Assembly (NCBI GenBank): GCA_029288095.1
Contig: JARFPW010000324.1
Coordinates: forward strand, 1-8,106
Source: Gemmatimonadota bacterium
GTDB lineage: Bacteria > Gemmatimonadota > Gemmatimonadetes > Palauibacterales > Palauibacteraceae
Reading direction: 5' to 3'
Length of the DNA stretch: 8,106 nucleotides
Part shown: piece after piece, positions 1 through 6,194 of the stretch
How the letters are laid out: every line of letters begins with the position of its first letter
Position numbering within the stretch: the stretch's first letter is position 1
Program-made: the position numbers and the translations under genes
The notes under the pieces: generated by a model
Told to the model about the DNA's origin: nothing
The model's input: only the letters and a program-made list of their open reading frames with translations
Database searches by the model: none

Positions 1-516
1 CGGGCTGGCGAAGTGGATGGCGAGCATTACCATTTCGTCTCTCGCGACCGGTTTCAGGAGATGGCGAGAGACGGCGATCTGCTGGAGTGGGCGGAAGTCC
101 ATGGAGAGTTCTATGGGACTCCCAGGTCGAACCTTTCGGTGTGCTCGGACTCGGGGCGCGTCCTCTTACTGGACATAGACGTCCAGGGTGCGCGGACGGT
201 GCGCCAGAGCCTGCAGTCCGCCGTGCTGGTGTTCTTGCTGCCACCGAGCGCCGAGCGCCTGCTCGAGCGCCTGCGAGGTCGGGGGAGCGAGGGCCCGGAT
301 GCCCTGCGCCGGCGCATGCGGTCCGCGTTGTCCGAACTCGAAGCCGTAGGGGAGTTCGACTACGCAGTCGTCAACGACGACCTGAGTTCGACCGTCGATG
401 CCGTGGAGTCAATTCTGGTTGCCGAACGGGCTGCCGTGCAGCGCCCGGGTGCGGATGCCGTGGATCGTGCGGCGGCGTTGGCATCCGAACTCGAGGAAAC
501 GATGTCGGGTACCTGA
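1..516 (+). CDS. gmk: Guanylate kinase (5'-truncated by window edge)
   Basis: Cytosolic enzyme that phosphorylates GMP to GDP with ATP, in guanine nucleotide synthesis and recycling. The visible 171 residues start inside the GMP-binding region and match the family in order: a GEVDGEHYHFV segment, HGEFYGTP (GMP-binding loop), LLLDIDVQGAR (core strand with the Asp and Gln-Gly-Ala), VFLLPP, the lid-type LRGRG arginines, and VVNDDL near the end. Compared with the 207-residue E. coli enzyme, roughly 44 N-terminal residues including the P-loop lie upstream of the window. The GTG at position 13 is an internal valine, not the start. The gene ends in MSGT followed by TGA, and that terminus lies inside an 18-base tandem duplication. 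rpoZ follows after 49 bases, the gmk-rpoZ pairing also found in E. coli. Identification is from motif recall and is firm. Confidence 0.96.
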   Translation, partial: RAGEVDGEHYHFVSRDRFQEMARDGDLLEWAEVHGEFYGTPRSNLSVCSDSGRVLLLDIDVQGARTVRQSLQSAVLVFLLPPSAERLLERLRGRGSEGPDALRRRMRSALSELEAVGEFDYAVVNDDLSSTVDAVESILVAERAAVQRPGADAVDRAAALASELEETMSGT

Positions 517-536
517 GTGATGTCGGGTACCCGAGA
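501..536 (+). repeat. 18-bp imperfect tandem duplication across the gmk stop
   Basis: Two adjacent 18-base copies (501-518 and 519-536) agree at 16 of 18 positions; the first 13 bases, GATGTCGGGTACC, are identical. Because 18 is a multiple of three, the second copy stays in the gmk frame. Copy one reads ATG TCG GGT ACC TGA (stop) and copy two reads ATG TCG GGT ACC CGA, so the stop codon differs from its counterpart by a single T/C transition. Read-through would add VMSGTRDNFS before the next in-frame TGA at 547. This is direct sequence observation; its history is inference. Confidence 0.85.
505..534 (+). promoter_or_regulatory. Possible RNA hairpin spanning the gmk stop codon
   Basis: Bases 505-516 can pair with 523-534 over 12 positions (11 Watson-Crick plus one G-U) around a 6-base loop (GTGATG). 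The right arm, TCGGGTACCCGA, is itself a perfect 12-base palindrome. The gmk TGA lies in the left arm. No T-run follows (the next bases are GATAACTTTAGC), so it is not a standard intrinsic terminator. It could protect the gmk 3' end, modulate rpoZ translation, be a protein-binding dyad, or simply be a by-product of the tandem duplication. I could not find a convincing -35/-10 promoter in this gap. Confidence 0.35.
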
Positions 537-555
537 TAACTTTAGCTGAACGAAA

Positions 556-560
556 CGGAG
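556..560 (+). promoter_or_regulatory. Ribosome binding site of rpoZ
   Basis: CGGAG lies 5 bases before the GTG at 566. The other candidate GTG at 560 overlaps the last G of this motif and has no purine-rich site at a workable distance, so the site favours 566 as the start. Confidence 0.5.
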
Positions 561-565
561 TGAAC

Positions 566-796
566 GTGGACACAACGAAGAAGCAGGTATACTCCCCGGA
601 GGATCTTTCACATGCAGCCTCGGACAAGTATCTGGGAGTGCTCGTAGCTGCCAAATACGCCCGGGAGCTCAACGCACTTCCGCTGGAACGCTCTCCTTAC
701 GGGGCCGAGAAGCTGACGACGATGGCGCTTGCAGCCCTGGCATCAGGAAATCTGGACTATCGTCTGGTGCAGAAGCGTATCGCCGGGGTGGACTGA
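566..796 (+). CDS. rpoZ: DNA-directed RNA polymerase omega subunit
   Basis: Small subunit that binds the beta' C-terminal region and assists RNA polymerase assembly. The 76-residue product is the usual size for omega. It carries the family core: an N-terminal helix followed by KYLGVLVAAKYAREL, equivalent to the VLVAARRAR helix of E. coli omega, then YGAEKLTTMALAALASGNLDYRLV, equivalent to the KxxTxALxEI segment. The KYLGVLVAAKYAR form resembles omega proteins of the FCB bacteria rather than proteobacterial ones. I chose GTG 566 because GGAG sits 5 bases upstream; GTG 560 would add two residues. It lies between gmk and coaBC, and the coaBC start follows its stop after one base, so the two are probably co-translated. 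No spoT follows, unlike the E. coli gmk-rpoZ-spoT order. Confidence 0.9.
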   Translation: MDTTKKQVYSPEDLSHAASDKYLGVLVAAKYARELNALPLERSPYGAEKLTTMALAALASGNLDYRLVQKRIAGVD

Positions 797-797
797 G

Positions 798-2006
798 TTG
801 CGGCCTTTCGACGGGAGACGCGTACTTCTCGTCGTGACGGGCGGGATTTCCGCCTACAAGAGCGTCGTGGTCCTGCGGCGGCTCATCGAGTATGGCGCCG
901 ACGTAGAGGTGTTGATGACGGAGGCGGCAGAACAGATGGTGGGGGCCGTGACTTTCGGGGCACTCTCCGGCAGACCGGTGCACCGGGGCCTGTGGGAGCA
1001 GCCACTGGCGCACATCGAGCTGGGGCGGGACGCCGACGCGATCGTGGTCGCTCCCGCGACGGCCAATATCCTCGCCAAGCTGGCAACCGGTCTCGCCGAC
1101 GATCTGGCATCGGCGACGCTGCTTGCGGCGGCGGCTCCGATTCTGGTGGCACCGGCGATGAACACACGCATGTGGGAAAACCCGGCTACACAGGCGAATA
1201 TCGAAGCGCTGACCGCAGCCGGTATTGCACGGGTCGGTCCCGCGTCCGGACCGTTGGCGGAGGGTGAATCCGGACCGGGCCGGATGGAGGAGCCCGAGAC
1301 GATCCTGACGCATGTCGGGCGCCTGCTGGAACGGGAGTCTGTGCTGTTGGGCCACAAGGTAGTCGTGACCGCTGGCCCTACGTTGGCTCCGCTCGATCCG
1401 GTGCGATTCCTCGGCAACCGGTCATCCGGACGTATGGGGTTCGCGCTTGCGGCGTCCGCATGGAGAAGGGGTGCCGAAGTGGTTGTCGTATGCGGGCCGA
1501 CCAGCGTTGATCCGCCCGTCGGTCCCCGGGTAGTGCGCGTCGAGCGGGCGGACGAGATGCTCGAGGCGCTGCGCGCCGAACTCGACGGGGCGGCGGTGCT
1601 CGCCATGGCGGCAGCTGTCGCCGACTTCCGCGCTGGGAGCCCCTCCGACGGCAAACTGAAGAAAGATGACGGGCCCGGCCTGGACCTCAAACTGGAAACC
1701 GGACCGGACCTCCTGGTCGAGACCCTTGAACAGCGGCGGGCCAATTCCGTGTTCACACTCGGGTTCGCCCTGGAGACGGAGGATGGTGAGGCGAACGCGC
1801 GTCGGAAGCTGCGCGACAAGGGAATGGACATGGTCGCCTTGAATCCGGCTGGCGAGCCGGACGCGGGATTTGACGTCGATACCAACCGGGTTACGATCAT
1901 CGAGTCGAATGATCTGACCGAGGAGCTGCCGCTGCTGGCAAAACACGAAGTCGCCGATCGGCTGCTCGATCGCATCGAGGAACGGCTCGGTGGCGCGACC
2001 GGGTGA
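798..2006 (+). CDS. coaBC: Bifunctional phosphopantothenoylcysteine decarboxylase / phosphopantothenate-cysteine ligase
   Basis: Converts 4'-phosphopantothenate and cysteine to 4'-phosphopantetheine in coenzyme A synthesis: the CoaB half ligates cysteine using CTP and the FMN-dependent CoaC half decarboxylates the product. Length is 402 residues (E. coli 406). CoaC covers about residues 1-180: TGGISAYKS (14-22, FMN binding), catalytic His72 in AHIELG, APATAN (85-90), and PAMNTRMW (119-126, with Asn122). CoaB covers about 185-402: VTAGPTLAPLDPVRFLGN with Asn207, SSGRMG, AAAVADFRA, and the lysine cluster GKLKK (285-289). Oddity: the CoaC flap, normally ACGxxGxGRM, reads AEGESGPGRM, so the usual catalytic Cys is Glu155 (codon 1260-1262). 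Start: TTG one base after the rpoZ stop, preceded by GGGGTGG; the frame upstream of it is rpoZ coding sequence. The identity is firm and the TTG start likely. Confidence 0.95.
   Translation: MRPFDGRRVLLVVTGGISAYKSVVVLRRLIEYGADVEVLMTEAAEQMVGAVTFGALSGRPVHRGLWEQPLAHIELGRDADAIVVAPATANILAKLATGLADDLASATLLAAAAPILVAPAMNTRMWENPATQANIEALTAAGIARVGPASGPLAEGESGPGRMEEPETILTHVGRLLERESVLLGHKVVVTAGPTLAPLDPVRFLGNRSSGRMGFALAASAWRRGAEVVVVCGPTSVDPPVGPRVVRVERADEMLEALRAELDGAAVLAMAAAVADFRAGSPSDGKLKKDDGPGLDLKLETGPDLLVETLEQRRANSVFTLGFALETEDGEANARRKLRDKGMDMVALNPAGEPDAGFDVDTNRVTIIESNDLTEELPLLAKHEVADRLLDRIEERLGGATG
1977..1982 (+). promoter_or_regulatory. Ribosome binding site of udg, inside coaBC
   Basis: GAGGAA lies 7 bases before the GTG at 1990. 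It is a strong site inside the coaBC coding sequence and supports the overlapping start over the in-frame ATG at 2041, which has only a C/G-rich leader. Confidence 0.6.
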
Positions 2007-2733
2007 CGCGCGTGCGCTCGCCGCTTTGCTCCGGGCGCGGATGGATATCGAAGGTCCGGGGATGTTCGTTCCCCCCGGGGAGCGGGCAGCCCTGATGGCT
2101 CAGGCCAGTCGTCTGGGATCGGGGGGGTCGCCGGTGAGCGCCGGGGTAGGACCCGTGGCCGACATCGGATCGATCGATTCGATAGACGCGTTGCGGGGCA
2201 TTGCCGAGACGTGCACCAGGTGTTCGCTGCATGAGTCCCGGCGGACAGTCGTATTTGCCGACGGTCCTGATCGGGCGCGCGTCATGTGCGTGGGAGAAGC
2301 CCCCGGCGCGAGGGAGGATGAGACAGGCGTACCGTTCGTCGGCAGGGCGGGTCAGCTGCTGGATCGGCTGCTCGTCAGTGTCGGCCTTTCCAGGGAGGAC
2401 GTCTACATCGCCAACGTGCTCAAGTGTCGGCCACCGGGTAATCGAAATCCCCAGCCGGATGAAATCGAGCAATGCTCCCCGTTCCTGCGTCGGCAGGTGG
2501 CGTTGGTGGGGCCGGAGGTCGTCGTGGCGTTCGGAACGTTCGCGGCTCAGACGCTGCTTGGAGTGCGAGAGAGTCTGGGGCGCCTGCGCGGACGAGTCCA
2601 CGAGTACGAGGGCGTACCATTGGTAGCCACGTACCACCCGGCGGCATTGCTGCGGAATCCCCAGTGGACACGGCCCTCGTGGGAGGACCTGCAGCGAGTC
2701 CGTCACCTGCTTGCGGAGAACGATCGTGCCTGA
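1990..2733 (+). CDS. Family 4 (type a) uracil-DNA glycosylase with 4Fe-4S cluster
   Basis: Base-excision repair enzyme that removes uracil, produced by cytosine deamination, from DNA. This is the family formerly annotated as related to the SPO1 phage DNA polymerase. In 247 residues it shows the four family 4 cluster cysteines, Cys75 and Cys78 (CTRC), Cys146 (LKCRPPGNRNP) and Cys162. Motif A is GEAPGAREDETGVPFVGRAG (102-121) and the second active-site motif is YHPAALLRNP (215-224, His216). The GEAPG/ED pattern separates it from family 5. Residues 1-70 form a Gly/Ala/Ser-rich extension with an IGSIDSID run and are probably a flexible linker. The start overlaps coaBC by 17 bases and has a strong GAGGAA site; ATG 2041 would remove 17 residues. 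Its end overlaps the dnaB start by 8 bases. A G7 run at 2121-2127 falls in the linker. Confidence 0.93.
   Translation: MARPGDARALAALLRARMDIEGPGMFVPPGERAALMAQASRLGSGGSPVSAGVGPVADIGSIDSIDALRGIAETCTRCSLHESRRTVVFADGPDRARVMCVGEAPGAREDETGVPFVGRAGQLLDRLLVSVGLSREDVYIANVLKCRPPGNRNPQPDEIEQCSPFLRRQVALVGPEVVVAFGTFAAQTLLGVRESLGRLRGRVHEYEGVPLVATYHPAALLRNPQWTRPSWEDLQRVRHLLAENDRA
2715..2719 (+). promoter_or_regulatory. Ribosome binding site of dnaB, inside udg
   Basis: GGAGA sits about 7 bases before the GTG at 2726, within the last codons of udg. It decides for GTG 2726 over the in-frame TTG at 2711, which would swallow the site. Confidence 0.6.
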
Positions 2734-4132
2734 GGCCCCGACCCTCGTAGCGGAACGCACCAGCTTCAGCGGGCGGCGACCGCCGTGGTCCGAAGAGGCC
2801 GAGATGTCCGTGTTGTCGGCGATGCTGATCGACGCGGATGCCGTGGCGCGGGCCGTGGAGTCGATCGACGAATCCGCGTTCTACAAGGAAGCCAACCGGC
2901 GAATCTTCCGCGCGATGATCCGGCTGTACTCACGCGGCGAGGTCGTCGATGCGGTCACGCTTTCCGACGAACTGAAGAGTGCTTCGGAACTGGAGGGGGC
3001 GGGCGGGATGGCATATCTCGCGCGGCTCGTCGACGCCGTTCCCACATCGGCGAATATCGAGTATCACACCAGGATCCTGCGTGACAAGTCGGTGCTGCGG
3101 AGTCTGATCGATTCGGCTACCGAGATCATTCAGGATGCGTATGAGGCTCCCGCCGGTGAAGTGGACGATGCGCTGGATCGGGCCGAAAGCAGAATCTTCC
3201 AGATCGCCCAGGCCTCGAAGCGCCAGGGGTTCGTCTGGATCAAGGAGATCCTCTGGCCGACGTTCGAGCGGATCGAGGAGTTGCAGCGAACCCCCGGGGC
3301 GGTCACGGGCGTCGCAAGCGGCTATGGAGATCTGGACAACATGACCGCCGGCTTCCAGGCCGGAGATCTCGTGGTGATCGCTGGCCGCCCGTCGATGGGG
3401 AAGACATCGCTGGCGTTGAACATCGCGCAGCACGCCGCAATCGACGGCGAGGTCCCCGTCGCCGTGTTCTCGCTCGAGATGTCCAAGGAAGCGCTCGTGC
3501 AGAGGCTGCTGTGCGCGGAGGGACGTGTGGATTCCGGGCGCCTGCGCCGGGGCCGGCTGCAGGACGATGAGTATACGCGTCTGGCAACGGCGGCCGGTCA
3601 CCTGAACACGGCTCCGATCTGGATTGACGATACACCGGCGATCAACCCGCTCGAACTGCGGGCGAAGGCACGCCGCCTGGCGGCCGACATTGATCTGGGT
3701 ATGATCGTAGTCGACTACATGCAGCTGATGACTGGCCCCCGCAACGTCGAGAACCGGCAACAGGAAATCAGCGCAATTTCCCGATCGCTCAAGGCGATCG
3801 CGAAGGAGCTGAACATCCCGGTACTCGCGCTGTCTCAGCTGTCGAGACAGCCCGAACAGCGCACGGACAAACGGCCGCTGCTCGCCGACCTCAGAGAGTC
3901 AGGCGCGATCGAGCAGGACGCCGATCTCGTGTTGTTCGTGTATCGCGAGGAGGCATACAGGAAGGACTCCGACAAGTTCGACGAAAGCGGCGAGTCGATC
4001 GAGGGCAAGGCGGAGTTGATCATAGGAAAACAGCGAAACGGACCAACCGGCACGGTTAACCTGTTCTTCCACAAGTCCTATACGCTGTTTGAGTCGGTTG
4101 ACAGGCGCCGCGATTCGGGTCCGGATCATTGA
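2726..4132 (+). CDS. dnaB: Replicative DNA helicase DnaB
   Basis: Hexameric ATP-driven helicase that unwinds the replication fork and recruits primase. The product has 468 residues (E. coli 471). The N-terminal domain (about 15-110) opens with the family signature PPWSEEAEMSVLSAML; a linker helix runs to about 170; the RecA-like C-terminal domain (about 175-455) follows. Visible motifs are Walker A GRPSMGKTS (220-228, Lys226), H1a VFSLEMSKE with its glutamate, Walker B IVVDYMQLM (327-335), NRQQEISAISRSLKAIAKE, LSQLSR, the DLRESGAIEQDADLV segment containing the arginine finger region, and KQRNGPTGT with FHKSYTLF at the end. No intein interrupts the Walker A, a common insertion point in this gene. 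Start: GTG with GGAG 7 bases upstream, overlapping the udg stop by 8 bases. radA follows after 17 bases. Confidence 0.97.
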   Translation: MPEAPTLVAERTSFSGRRPPWSEEAEMSVLSAMLIDADAVARAVESIDESAFYKEANRRIFRAMIRLYSRGEVVDAVTLSDELKSASELEGAGGMAYLARLVDAVPTSANIEYHTRILRDKSVLRSLIDSATEIIQDAYEAPAGEVDDALDRAESRIFQIAQASKRQGFVWIKEILWPTFERIEELQRTPGAVTGVASGYGDLDNMTAGFQAGDLVVIAGRPSMGKTSLALNIAQHAAIDGEVPVAVFSLEMSKEALVQRLLCAEGRVDSGRLRRGRLQDDEYTRLATAAGHLNTAPIWIDDTPAINPLELRAKARRLAADIDLGMIVVDYMQLMTGPRNVENRQQEISAISRSLKAIAKELNIPVLALSQLSRQPEQRTDKRPLLADLRESGAIEQDADLVLFVYREEAYRKDSDKFDESGESIEGKAELIIGKQRNGPTGTVNLFFHKSYTLFESVDRRRDSGPDH

Positions 4133-4149
4133 GGGTTGACCTCTAGAAC

Positions 4150-5505
4150 ATGTCCCGCGTTCGCTCGTTGTACTTCTGTCTTGATTGCGGTGCCGAGTCC
4201 GTGCGTTGGGAAGGGCGGTGTCCATCCTGCAGCGCCTGGAACACGCTAGCAGAGGCACCGCCGAGCGCCGGGGCCAGGGCCTCCCGCTCCGAGGTTTCCG
4301 GCCGGGCGATCGATCCGGCACCTCTCGGTGACTCCGGGGCACCTCCCCCACGCCTGACCAGCGGATATCCATTGGTCGACCGCGTCCTTGGAGGCGGATT
4401 CGTGCCGGGGTCCGTGTCACTGCTCGGTGGAGCGCCGGGTATCGGAAAGTCGACACTGCTCCTTCAAATGGCGGCCGCCATGCACGAAGCCGGAGTCAAG
4501 GTGCTCTATGCTTCGGGCGAGGAATCACGAGACCAGGTACGCCTGCGGGCGGACCGGCTCGGCGGAAGTGCGGGCGCGCTGCCGTTCATCGCGTCGGACC
4601 GCATGGAGGATGTAATCGGGACGGCGGACAAGATGGGTCCCCATCTGCTGTGCGTGGATTCTATCCAGACCGTCGCTCTAGCCGGGTCGGGAGCACCGGG
4701 AGGTGTCAGTCAGGTACGTGAGAGCGCGACCAGGATTCAGGAATACGCGAAGCGAAGTGGCGCTGCCACGGTCCTGGTAGGGCATGTAACCAAGGGTGGA
4801 GCGCTCGCAGGTCCGCGGACCCTGGAACACATGGTCGACGTCGTGCTCCACTTCGAGGGGAAGCGGGCCGCTGAGTTTCGGCTCCTCAGGAGTTCGAAGA
4901 ACCGCTTCGGCTCGGCGGATGAGATCGCCGCGTTCCGCATGACGGACACGGGACTGGATCCCGTCGAGGATCCGTCGGGGCTGTTTCTCAGCGACCGCCC
5001 GGAAGGGCTCGGTGGCTCGGCCGTCGCGGTGTCGATTCATGGGTCCCAGCCGATACTTACCGAAATCCAGGCGCTCACGTCGGTGGCCCGCTTCGGCTCG
5101 CCGCAGCGGATGGCTACCGGGTTCCCGCCGCGACGCCTGGCGATCCTTCTGGCCGTGCTGGAGCGAAGAGGTGGCGTGCCACTCGGTGACGCGGACGTGT
5201 TCGTGAACGTTGTGGGAGGGGGCAGGCTCACGGATACCGGAGCCGACCTGGCAGTGATCGGCGCCCTGGCGTCGTCGCACCTCGACCGGCCGCTGAGAGG
5301 TGGCACGGCCCTCGTCGCCGAAGTTGGCCTGGGTGGAGAGCTTCGCGGCGTATCGTCAGCCGAAGCTCGAGTGCGGGCGGCCAAGCGGGCGGGGCTTGAT
5401 GAGGTAATTCTTCCCACTGCACATCGGAGTGCGCTGGCTACACTGCCCGGGACACGCTTCATGTCGCATGTGGGAGAGTTCATCGACTGGGTGCGCGCGT
5501 CATGA
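4150..5505 (+). CDS. radA: DNA repair protein RadA (Sms), branch-migration ATPase
   Basis: Ring-forming DnaB-like helicase that helps RecA extend heteroduplex and process recombination intermediates. The product has 451 residues (E. coli 460). In order: a zinc finger with Cys10, Cys13, Cys24 and Cys27 (FCLDCG...RCPSCSAWNTL), a RecA-type ATPase with Walker A GGAPGIGKST (93-102), SGEES (122-126), Walker B LLCVDS (166-171) and the RadA-specific KNRFG motif (250-254), then a Lon-like C-terminal domain (about 290-451) with VNVVGGGRLTDTGADLAV and EVGLGGELRGV. As in the family, the Lon-like part lacks an evident protease Ser. ATG gives the expected short lead before the zinc finger. Its nearest purine site, GAGGG at 4131-4135, is unusually far (14 bases) and can form a 4-bp stem with CCTC at 4140-4143. 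The next gene overlaps by 4 bases (ATGA). Confidence 0.96.
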   Translation: MSRVRSLYFCLDCGAESVRWEGRCPSCSAWNTLAEAPPSAGARASRSEVSGRAIDPAPLGDSGAPPPRLTSGYPLVDRVLGGGFVPGSVSLLGGAPGIGKSTLLLQMAAAMHEAGVKVLYASGEESRDQVRLRADRLGGSAGALPFIASDRMEDVIGTADKMGPHLLCVDSIQTVALAGSGAPGGVSQVRESATRIQEYAKRSGAATVLVGHVTKGGALAGPRTLEHMVDVVLHFEGKRAAEFRLLRSSKNRFGSADEIAAFRMTDTGLDPVEDPSGLFLSDRPEGLGGSAVAVSIHGSQPILTEIQALTSVARFGSPQRMATGFPPRRLAILLAVLERRGGVPLGDADVFVNVVGGGRLTDTGADLAVIGALASSHLDRPLRGGTALVAEVGLGGELRGVSSAEARVRAAKRAGLDEVILPTAHRSALATLPGTRFMSHVGEFIDWVRAS

Positions 5506-6194
5506 CAGTCGCCGCCGTCGTCGTCGCGGCCGGATCGGGCGAGCGCCTGGGCGGAGCGCCAAAGCAGTTTCGTCAGCTGGGAGACTTACCCCTTCTCGCC
5601 TGGAGTTGTCGGCTGTTCGCATCGCATCCCGAAGTCGACAGCCTCGTGGTCGTCCTGCCGGCCGAGCTGGCTACGGCTCCGCCCGGCTGGCTCGCTGAGT
5701 ACGGGGCTTTGATCGTTCCGGGCGGCCCCACCAGGAGGAGCTCGGTGGGATGCGGGTTGGAGGCCGCCGGCGATGCTCGGCTGGTGCTCATTCATGACGC
5801 GGCGCGGCCGTTCGCATCGGAGGACCTCGTGCGTCGTTTGCTGTTGTCGGCTCGGACTCATGGTGCCGTGATCCCGGTTCTCGAACCCGTAGATGCCGTG
5901 AAGCAACTTACGCCGGGTGAAGCCACGATCTCACGAACGCTCGATCGGTCGATACTCCGCGCGGCTCAGACGCCCCAGGTGTTTTTGCTCGAGGAGATCA
6001 GGCGGTTGCACGAGGCGGCAGACCGATCGGGGCAGGACGCGCCTGACGACGCTGCTCTCTGCGAACAGGCCGGAATCGCGGTGCAGACGATTCCGGGGGA
6101 GCGGTGGGCGTTCAAGATCACGCATCCCGAGGATCTGGCGTTGGCAGAATGGCTCGTCGCCACGGGCCGCGTGCGTCCAGCGGACGGTGCCTGA
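5502..6194 (+). CDS. ispD: 2-C-methyl-D-erythritol 4-phosphate cytidylyltransferase
   Basis: Third enzyme of the non-mevalonate (MEP) isoprenoid pathway: joins CTP and methylerythritol phosphate to give CDP-methylerythritol. The 230 residues are family-typical. Motifs in order: VVVAAGSGERLGGAPKQF (about 6-23, CTP-binding loop with the Arg and Lys), GGPTRRSSVGCGL (74-86), HDAARPF (98-104), an RTLDRSILRAAQTPQVF segment (the TPQ signature with the preceding Arg), DDAALCE, and FKITHPEDL near the end. The ATG overlaps the radA stop as ATGA, the classic coupled arrangement, so translation probably depends on radA. ispF, its frequent partner, does not follow; the next gene is a TsaC-like protein. 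Identity is secure and nothing suggests transfer. Confidence 0.96.
   Translation: MTVAAVVVAAGSGERLGGAPKQFRQLGDLPLLAWSCRLFASHPEVDSLVVVLPAELATAPPGWLAEYGALIVPGGPTRRSSVGCGLEAAGDARLVLIHDAARPFASEDLVRRLLLSARTHGAVIPVLEPVDAVKQLTPGEATISRTLDRSILRAAQTPQVFLLEEIRRLHEAADRSGQDAPDDAALCEQAGIAVQTIPGERWAFKITHPEDLALAEWLVATGRVRPADGA

Noticed and set aside
87..539. A 150-codon + strand frame overlapping gmk
   Set aside because: Arg/Gly/Ala-rich frame-shifted reading of gmk with no family resemblance; the gmk frame carries all the motifs.
505..546. The gmk-rpoZ hairpin as an intrinsic terminator, or GATAAC/TTTAGC as a promoter -10
   Set aside because: No T-run follows the stem, and no -35-like element lies 16-18 bases before either hexamer, so neither call is supported.
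669..1355. A 228-codon - strand open frame opposite rpoZ and coaBC
   Set aside because: Arg/His/Gln-rich composition, no recognisable domain, and complete overlap with coding sequence of the + strand.
854..1975. A 373-codon open frame on the - strand, antisense to coaBC
   Set aside because: Its translation is dominated by Ser, Arg, Ala and Pro with no family motif, and it lies fully opposite a well-supported gene. Long antisense frames are expected in GC-rich coding DNA.
2930..3760. A 276-codon - strand open frame opposite dnaB
   Set aside because: No motif and composition typical of the complement of a GC-rich gene; dnaB is unambiguous here.
4136..4164. TTGACC after dnaB as a -35 element of a radA promoter
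   Set aside because: No -10-like sequence is found 16-18 bases downstream, and that region is already radA coding sequence.
5290..5505. RadA C-terminal Lon-like domain as an active protease
   Set aside because: The domain is standard for RadA and shows no evident Lon-type catalytic serine motif; family knowledge treats it as a DNA-binding scaffold.
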